Source: Hymenochaete sp. R1
Taxonomy: Eukaryota > Basidiomycota > Agaricomycetes > Hymenochaetales > Hymenochaetaceae
Reading direction: 5' to 3'
DNA: 64,000 nt
Assembly: GCA_019400425.1 (NCBI GenBank)
Contig: JAFREE010000013.1
Location: 271,083-335,082 of the forward strand
Part shown: piece after piece, positions 58,025 to 64,000 of the stretch
How positions within the stretch are numbered: position 1 is the first letter of the stretch
Layout of the letters: each line of letters opens with the position of its first letter
The notes under the pieces: model-generated
Databases searched by the model: none
The model's input: only the letters and a program-made list of their open reading frames with translations
What the model was told of the DNA's origin: nothing
Translations under genes and position numbers: made by a program

Positions 58025-58960
58025 TTAATTATCCAGCCATGAAGATGGTACGCCGAGAGCCTTCATTACGCCGACCAGGAGTTTGACATAGAGGGGGAAA
58101 GGGAGCTCGTAGCGGAGCTTTGGAGCGTATATTGCAAGGGTGAAAGGAACGTTGTGCGAAGGTCCTGGTTTTTCAAAGAAGAGTTGCCAACACAGAAGGG
58201 TATCTCCTGTACTTTCGGCGAGGATTGAGGCCCGGTTCTCATCCCCGACATGTTGCAAGAGGGGCTGGAGACGCATGTTAAGTAGCTAATGCTTCCCACT
58301 CACTCGGATGACCATGAGGATACGCATCGTTCCTTGTTCATCGGAGGGGAAATGACTGTAGCTCGAGGGTTGAAGAGGCAGTTTCGGCGAGCGCGATGGC
58401 GAAACGTAGCGCATGATGCGAGTGCAAGCACGTAGCGGCACCGTTGTACGCTCCTTGCACATTTTGAAGAACTATTGAGTGAGTCATTTGTGTCAACAAT
58501 GGTACGCCTCTAATAGAAACAGCTATCTCCTCTTCATTCGGCGAGACGGGACGTCTATCCCTCACACCCGTCTGCAGGTAAAAGGGGCGATGGCAATGCG
58601 TGCTGCGTGGTGGGCGCGACCACGGGTCTTGTGTATGCGTGGAACGCGGTAGAATAAACTGACCATCAGAAAAAACTGCTCGCAGCTCATACGAGCATAG
58701 AATAGGGAGAAAAACCCGGCGAGTACGTTGGCAGAATGAAGTACATCGTACACGATTTCAGGCTCCGCTGCTGCAAATTCTCCATTGCTTTGTAAGAGCC
58801 GTTCACTTGCCAGTGGGACCGTTCTGGAAGCGAGCCAGAGAGTGTCAAGAAGAAAGAAAAAGGGGAACTCCTGCGTCGGCGAGTGAGCCTTGAGGTGCCA
58901 TGAGGTTCCGTGTGCGGCACAACGAACTACAATGAGAGGCCAGGGTTGGTCGGGCCTTCA
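58025..58960 (-). CDS. hypothetical helical protein, 5' end unresolved
   Basis: No family was recognised. A minus-strand exon, about 58960-58664, contains LASRTVPLASERLLQSNGEF, VYDVLHSANVLAGFFSLFYA and RMSCEQFFLM, then a GTCAGT donor. A middle block, 58565-58350, reads SIVLQNVQGAYNGAATCLHS and HHALRFAIALAETASSTLEL. The last block reads DEQGTMRILMVIRPLLQHVG, SILAESTGDTLLCWQLFFEK and PFPLYVKLLVGVMKALGVPS, with the stop at 58025-58027. The frame changes between the second and third blocks, so at least one more intron is implied. No in-frame ATG was found for the first block, so its 5' exon lies further right. Composition is helical and Leu-rich, like a regulatory or enzyme helical domain. Confidence 0.45.
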
Positions 58961-59498
58961 ATCGACCAGGACCAGTCACAGTCACGGGAATTTGCGGGAG
59001 TCATCTCGTAATCCGAGCGCGCTCGAAGTTACCTATAATAGCAATTCCCGATATCCAGTTTGTTTGATATCCTATGATGATAATGATGCAAAAGGGGACC
59101 GAAGAATTCTCTTCTGTAAACTGACACGAGATTGAAGCAGCTCGCCTTTCAAACGGTCAGTCGACTTGGAAGAAAAATCATTAAAATAAACTCACTGAAC
59201 TCTTCCAATATCTTAATCGGTAGAATACCGAAACAATGAGCAAATGACTGGACCAGTCGTCCAAATCCTCAGCCCGGCCATTGTGCAGAGCGTTTTGGGT
59301 GGTAAAATAAGAAAGAGAACCCGAAATATCCGAACGAGCGCGGGTCGGATTTATTTATTCTTGGGCGCTAAAGTCACGTGGCTTAGTCTTGTAAGGCATT
59401 AAGTAATATTGAGGAGCAAGCAGGAAGCAGGGCAGGCATAGGAGCCTAGGTAAAGGCACCGGTACCAACTCTCCTCAGCTCAGTTCCATCGAGTCGAT

Positions 59499-59814
59499 AT
59501 GAGCGCAGCAACCCCTCTGCTTTCCAAGTGTGTCGTTAAACATATATCCTTTAAATGTGAAAAAATTGAGAAGCTTACCATTCTAAAATAGGACGCTTGA
59601 TCCACTTCTGGGTGTCTTCACTGGTGTATTCGCGTTCTATCTTCACCAGACGAACCCAAGGACCGCTCCTCCCGAAGGCGAGACGCTACAAGAGCTCGTA
59701 CGCTGGAAACGAGCAAAGTCGGCAGCAGAGCGTATAGCAAAAGAAGACAACGTCGATTTTGACAAAGACATTGAGAGGATGCTCAAGGACGAGGTGGACG
59801 CCCGTAAGGGCTGA
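59499..59814 (+). CDS. NCE101: Non-classical export protein NCE101
   Basis: This is a small membrane protein linked to non-classical protein export in yeast. Exons 59499-59527 and 59592-59814 join in frame to 83 aa. It starts MSAATPLLSK, then LDPLLGVFTGVFAFYLHQTN, the single hydrophobic segment with the family's (L)DPLLGVFTG start. PRTAPPEG, LVRWKRAKSAAERI and a charged tail KDIERMLKDEVDARKG follow. The opening and the segment LHQTNPRTA, LVRWKRAK are the NCE101 signature. The leftward region has a CACGTG at about 59375. Confidence 0.85.
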
Positions 59815-60926
59815 GCTTGCGACACCGGCATCGTGGTGCAGTCTGTGTACTAGTACGTACACACAACGGCCACGATATGCATTGTTTTTCCAGCGCTGAT
59901 TTGTCTGGGTACTTCAAATAGCCCTGCTTCCCAAACATCGTCGAGCTATTTTTGATTGGACGCATGCCGAATCGAGCTTTGGTAGAAGCGGCGACAACGT
60001 CGTGGGAGGTATTAGTATAAACACGTTGAAAAATAGGAACTCCTTTTTCGACTACCACTCTGAACCGACTAAGACTCGCCAGCCAGGGGTAATGCATGGG
60101 ATCCACGGCGCTTCAGGCGAGATTCGATTGACGTGCGATATGAAATCGTACCACTGGTGCCGTTGTACGGTTATCTTCACTCTTCTTCGATTTTCACGTA
60201 TACGGCACAAATTACCGTTATAAATGTCGAGAGAGGAAAATACGACACACATGACAAAGAAAAAGATTTCCTTTAGAACAAAGGGACGTACGAATTGCAG
60301 CCTACTCATTCATTACGGTTCGACCAGCTTATCAGCGTTATGATGAAGGAGAAATGAAAGAATGGGACGGATACATACTCTTCCGTATTGGCAACGCTTT
60401 CTGGACGACGACACAATATAATATGACTCAAGGCAGTTGGTGTCATTTAGGGGCTGAAGTAATCGTGCTGCATAACATCCGCAATTTTCCGACAAGAAAG
60501 CTTGATATTCGTCGTTAACATCAGCGCTCTTCTGGAAGACGCACATAATACTCTGTTCGTGATTGTCTCGATGGGTTCAAGAGAATAGGTCCATTTTTGC
60601 TATCGTTACTATTTACAGTTCGACACGTACTCAAATCTGGAACTAGGTCGTCCCCAATCAGTAACTCACATAGAAACCGTGAGTACAACCTTTTTATTAC
60701 GGTAAGACCTGGTGATACACAGTCAATGCTGTTGGATTTACTGCGACGACTCAAAAGGACTCTTCAAATCTCTAGGTTCAAGTCCATCCCCACCCCGACG
60801 CAAGTGCCAGAGTAGACAACTGCGCTGCATCAATTCATATCGTCCAGTAATATTGTGGCTATTGAATGTTTTTGGCCCCTTTATTCGGATCCGTACTCAG
60901 ATGCTGGAAATCCGTATCCTGAACTA
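59815..60926. other. intergenic, nothing recognised
   Basis: About 1.1 kb with only short frames. A GGTTCAAGTCC element near 60775 was checked as a possible tRNA B-box and rejected. Confidence 0.4.
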
Positions 60927-61103
60927 GGGATCTGCGCGTAACGTAATTACGCCGTAGCGTAATCGTAATTCCGTAATTAGCGTAATCGTAATGGGTACTG
61001 AGTCATTACGCGCGCGCGTAATTACGCTCGCCGTAACGCGTAACGCCCTGGGACATTACGACCAATTACGGCGTATACGCGTAATTACGACGCGTGTAGA
61101 TCT
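60927..61103. mobile_element. MITE-like inverted-repeat element rich in CGTAATTACG
   Basis: A stretch of about 177 bp is made almost entirely of CG and TA words around the palindrome CGTAATTACG (several full or near copies). Its ends are imperfect inverted repeats: left GGATCTGCGCG then TAACGTAATTACG, right (reverse complement) AGATCTACACGCG then TCGTAATTACG. It contains no coding sequence. Such ends and sub-terminal repeats fit a non-autonomous DNA transposon, possibly hAT-related. CTAG flanks both ends. Confidence 0.55.
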
Positions 61104-61461
61104 AGATTAGCTAAAATTGTTTTGTTCTTTTACATTCATCTGCCGACCACCGTCCCTTTCTCACACCGACGACGGACCCGAACATGAACGTCCTCGACGC
61201 TCCCATTGGCAGACATGGTGGAAAACCTGGCTCACGTAGACTTCGAGGAACGGTAGAATAGTTCGCAGAGGCTCGGTAGCAACGGTAGATAGGTACGAGA
61301 CGTCGAAAATGGGCTACCTGCCACGTTTGCTGACATTGGGCCGTCTTTGAACAGGTTTTGTACACTCCATCGTTCCGATAGCGCAATTATGAATCGTAGA
61401 TCGTTGTATGCCTTTTTCATGGTGACGAAAAGGAGATGCTAGAAAAAAAAAGGCCACCGAC

Positions 61462-62170
61462 GTGCCATCACTCTATTCTTCATCACAACGTGTCTGTCCC
61501 AGTGTCCGTCTGATGGTTTCGCCGGTACCCACTCGACGAGGACGCGACTGTGTTGACGAAGATCTTACGGTGCATGGTCCACGCGTTAGAGTAAAGTCCC
61601 TCAAAGCCGCAGCCAGTTGTGACGCACCGTCTTCGTCTCGGAGGAAACCCAAGAAAGTCAGTACACAAAAAAAACCAGCAGGTGATCCACAGGACGCCGA
61701 AAAGAGACAGAAGCGCTCAGAGACGGTGGCAACGCTCTTCATTGACAATTCAGATTCCAGTGATGAAGATGAGGAAGAGAATGGACCGGAATTGGATGGA
61801 TCAGGAGCTGCAGGAAAGACGCCCGATGTGAGTATTACCATCCAGACATTTCAGTCCGTTCGAACTGACACACTTATAGGCTGATCTTCCTCGTCTTGAA
61901 CCGACGGCCAGGAGCATGATACGAGCTAATAAGGAGGGCCCTCGACATGTGCCGGTGCAGCGGAGTGCATCATCGCTAGTAATTGTCATAGACGTCGACG
62001 GCTCAGACGCACCCGATAAAGAACTTAGGACGATCTACCCATTGAATTCCGACAGACGACAATTTGCAGTAAGATCTCTTTTTTATTCCGATGGGTATCT
62101 AATGATCGGGTACACAGAAAGGAAACGACCCGACTCTTCTATTCTTCAAGAAGACGGACAATTCCTGTAA
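61462..62170 (+). pseudogene. Unknown acidic/basic nuclear-type gene truncated by an LTR
   Basis: I do not recognise the family. Exon 1 is 61462-61827 (122 codons) and exon 2 begins at 61880 in phase. The protein has a Lys/Arg-rich stretch (RRKPKKVSTQKKPAGDP), a Ser/Glu/Asp patch (FIDNSDSSDEDEEENG) and a folded-looking segment, VIVIDVDGSDAPDKELRTIY. The reading frame ends at TAA 62168-62170. That stop lies inside the LTR that starts at 62166, so the visible gene has lost its 3' part. A good intron (about 62069-62128, GTAAGA to ACACAG) would change the last residues and read through the LTR boundary into a chimeric tail. I describe the break and do not restore it. Confidence 0.55.
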
Positions 62171-62634
62171 CAGCGACCCGGACGCGCTGTTACGGTTCAA
62201 CACCGTTCATACGCTTGGTAAGCGTACCCTATTACTTCATTTCTTTCTTTGTCATCATATTCCTTATTATTCTTTGACCTTCCGTGCACATGATCGCATG
62301 TGATCTGTGCACAGCATCAGTCAGCGTCTTACCAAGACGCCTTCCTTATTTGTACGTTTCTTCCCTTGTACTATTGCACAGCCTTGTAGACGGGTGGCCT
62401 ATATAAGGGCCTCACCTTGTAGCCTTTGTACCTTAGATTTGACCTTTTGTCCTCACCGGTCAATACACTTGTTTCTTGTCTCCTGTCTTAAAGGACTATC
62501 CCTGGGTGGGATATCCTTCGCGAACTTAGTCTATCTGTCACTTCAGGCCGGAGCCTGGGTGCAGATCTCTTGAACCTCTGTCACGTGACCTCGCTTTGTC
62601 AGACTCCTGATCACGCATTGATCGGACTCTAACA
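62166..62634 (+). repeat. 5' LTR
   Basis: The LTR starts TGTAACAG and is proposed to end CTAACA near 62634 (about 469 bp; the right end is tentative). The first 28 bases form a hairpin: GTAACAGCG pairs with CGCTGTTAC around 62167-62193. A core promoter TATATAAG lies at 62400-62407. Pyrimidine-rich tracts follow the start. Confidence 0.65.
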
Positions 62635-62837
62635 CCAGGTCAAATCTTACCAACAGCCAACAAATCTTTGTTTAGGCTTTCAAAATTCCAGTCTTCAAAC
62701 CTCAGGACGACGGATCGGTTTCCGCGTCAGAATCAGAACCCACTTCGAACAACGGCGCTGAAGACACGTTTGTCTCAGCCACTAACGAATCAGAAGAAGA
62801 AACTCGGAACCAGGAACCCCTTCTAGAACCAAGCAAC

Positions 62838-63959
62838 ATGTCGAATCCAGGCAGCTCCCTACCACGTGATCCAGACCATCCAATGACGGATGAACAACGT
62901 AACGAGGCACGCTGGCAAGATAACGAACGAAAACTAAACCAGATAATGGCAGCGATTCAGACCTTGGGTGCAACGGCATCAGCAGGGTCTAATCCTACTC
63001 CGGCACCACAAGTCCCCACCTACGACAGTAACCAAGCGCGCGATAACATCAAGTTCAACAAACCCCAGATCTTCAACGGCGACCCTCGGCATGCAGCTAA
63101 CTTCCTATCCGAGTGCGACCTCTACCTCAGCGGAGGAAACTACAGCGAGCAGGACAAAGTTATTTTCGCTCTTACCTATATGCAGCAAGGTACAGCGAAT
63201 GCTTTTAGACTGCACTTCCAGAGCAAGGCTAGCAAGCAGGGTTACGGGACGTACGAGGAGTTCAAGGCGTTGTTCAGGAAGGCGTTCCTCACATCGGATC
63301 AGAAGGGCGAAGCAATGGCCAAAATCAATCGTCTTCAACAAACTGGCTCGGCTGACGCGTACATCAATGATTTCAAGATGTTGGTTGAACAGGCTGCGCT
63401 ACAGGACGATATGGCTATTGTTCAGTACTTCTTGAAGGGCCTCAACAAGAACCTGACGAAGACGATCTTCAGTACGACAGAGGCCCCTAAAGACATTGAA
63501 GGATGGTACGAGTTGGCATCTAAGATGGACAACCGCTGGCGCTACATGACGGCACTTCTGGGACAGAACTCGCGTGGCACTTACACCTCCAAGAACTACC
63601 AGCACTACGAGCGAGAACTGCCACCAGGCGAACCCATGGATCTCAGTCAGGTCAAGATTGCGAAGCTCACACCGGCTGAACGACTTAGGTGCATACGTGA
63701 GGGACGATGCTTCTACTGTAGAGAGCTGGGTCACATGACGGACAAGTGCCCTGCAAAGAACAGGAAAGGTGCCACGACGACCACTCGGGTCGCTGCAGTC
63801 AAGGAGGAAAAGAAGCCAGAGACGGCTAAACCTCCTGCAGCAAAGGCACCAATGACTGTTTCTGCGCGTGTGGCGGCTATCCGAACGGCGATGGAGGGGG
63901 CTGCGGATGAAGATATGGACACTGTGCTCGAAGAGCTCGCGCGTCAGGGTTTTGCCTAA
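62838..63959 (+). CDS. Ty3-type Gag polyprotein, 373 aa
   Basis: This is the structural protein of the retrotransposon. After an Asp/Asn/Gln-rich start it shows the retrotrans_gag fold: FNKPQIFNGDPRHAANFLSE, LTYMQQGTANAFRLHF, EEFKALFRKAFLTSDQKGEA, INDFKMLVEQAALQDDMAIV and YFLKGLNKNLTKTIFSTTEA. Near residue 290 there is a CCHC zinc knuckle, CFYCRELGHMTDKC, for RNA binding, then a Lys/Ala-rich tail. The stop TAA is at 63957-63959, and no protease or reverse transcriptase follows within the window, so pol is presumably expressed from a following frame. An acidic in-frame leader precedes the first ATG (62681-62837). Confidence 0.92.
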   Translation: MSNPGSSLPRDPDHPMTDEQRNEARWQDNERKLNQIMAAIQTLGATASAGSNPTPAPQVPTYDSNQARDNIKFNKPQIFNGDPRHAANFLSECDLYLSGGNYSEQDKVIFALTYMQQGTANAFRLHFQSKASKQGYGTYEEFKALFRKAFLTSDQKGEAMAKINRLQQTGSADAYINDFKMLVEQAALQDDMAIVQYFLKGLNKNLTKTIFSTTEAPKDIEGWYELASKMDNRWRYMTALLGQNSRGTYTSKNYQHYERELPPGEPMDLSQVKIAKLTPAERLRCIREGRCFYCRELGHMTDKCPAKNRKGATTTTRVAAVKEEKKPETAKPPAAKAPMTVSARVAAIRTAMEGAADEDMDTVLEELARQGFA

Positions 63960-64000
63960 GGCGGCCCAGACCAACACTGGCCCCGCCCATTAATGTTTCG

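Larger units (their letters stand above)
62166..64000 (+). mobile_element. Ty3-type LTR retrotransposon, 5' part
   Basis: The window ends inside this element. Visible are a 5' LTR, a leader and the complete gag frame; the pol region should continue to the right of 64000. Direction is plus. The element sits directly on the end of the truncated gene. The five bases before it are ATTCC, which would be the expected target duplication after the 3' LTR. Confidence 0.8.

Noticed and set aside
57472..58960. The Zn2Cys6 cluster and the helical gene to its right as one transcription factor
   Set aside because: On the minus strand the helical part comes first and ends in its own stop at 58025, and the cluster has its own ATG at 57799. 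The order is the reverse of a normal Zn2Cys6 regulator.
60700..60800. GGTTCAAGTCC as a tRNA B-box
   Set aside because: The flanking bases do not pair as a T-stem and no A-box or acceptor stem fits upstream.
62680..62692. ATTCC downstream of the LTR as a target-site duplication of a solo LTR
   Set aside because: The bases before it do not end in CA and gag follows directly, so the element is not a solo LTR; the match is probably chance.

Overview
The window is nuclear DNA from a filamentous basidiomycete, most likely an Agaricomycete. Genes are split by many short GT-AG introns of about 50-60 bp, and both strands are densely used. Several products are typical of mushroom-forming fungi: a DUF6533-like membrane protein, an AA9 lytic polysaccharide monooxygenase with a CBM1 cellulose-binding tail, an Ncp1-like coiled-coil protein and a Ty3-type retrotransposon. 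The AA9-CBM1 enzyme suggests a plant-litter or wood decay lifestyle (inference). Gene models were assembled by hand from reading frame, splice consensus and family knowledge. Where a total CDS length is given, the exons join in frame.

Layout. 1-9.6 kb: the 3' end of a DUF6533-like gene, a small unknown gene sharing a 132-bp divergent promoter with a GT15 mannosyltransferase, a PHO84-type phosphate transporter, and a DsbA/FrnE-type oxidoreductase carrying a 1.4-kb intron. 9.6-17.2 kb: mostly non-coding, with one large unknown gene (12.9-15.1 kb) and possible gene remnants. 17.2-30.2 kb: the nuclear exportin CSE1, an omega-type GST, a GNAT acetyltransferase and a GH15 glycosidase broken into many exons, some tiny. 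30.4-35.7 kb: two tandem Tyr/Gly/Pro-rich proteins with cysteine-rich tails, an unknown gene, and AA9-CBM1. 37-60 kb: a housekeeping block holding a chitin-synthase activator with a CaaX box, a THEM6-like hotdog protein, a Shewanella-like phosphatase, a C2H2/AT-hook transcription factor, lipase ATG15, Ncp1, a Ca3427-like binding protein, a 68-residue Zn2Cys6 protein and NCE101. 60.9-64 kb: a small inverted-repeat element, then a gene cut by a Ty3-type LTR retrotransposon whose LTR and gag are visible and which runs off the window.

I see no metabolic gene cluster or defence system. Several genes share secretory, cell-wall or membrane roles (GT15, SKT5-like activator, NCE101, ATG15, AA9, GH15), but they are interspersed with unrelated genes and I do not claim a unit. 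The more unusual signals are the giant intron, microexons of 9-14 nt, a GC-AG intron, the stand-alone Zn2Cys6 mini-protein, the tandem cysteine-tail pair, the CGTAATTACG-rich inverted-repeat element, and the LTR insertion that supplies a stop codon to a host gene.
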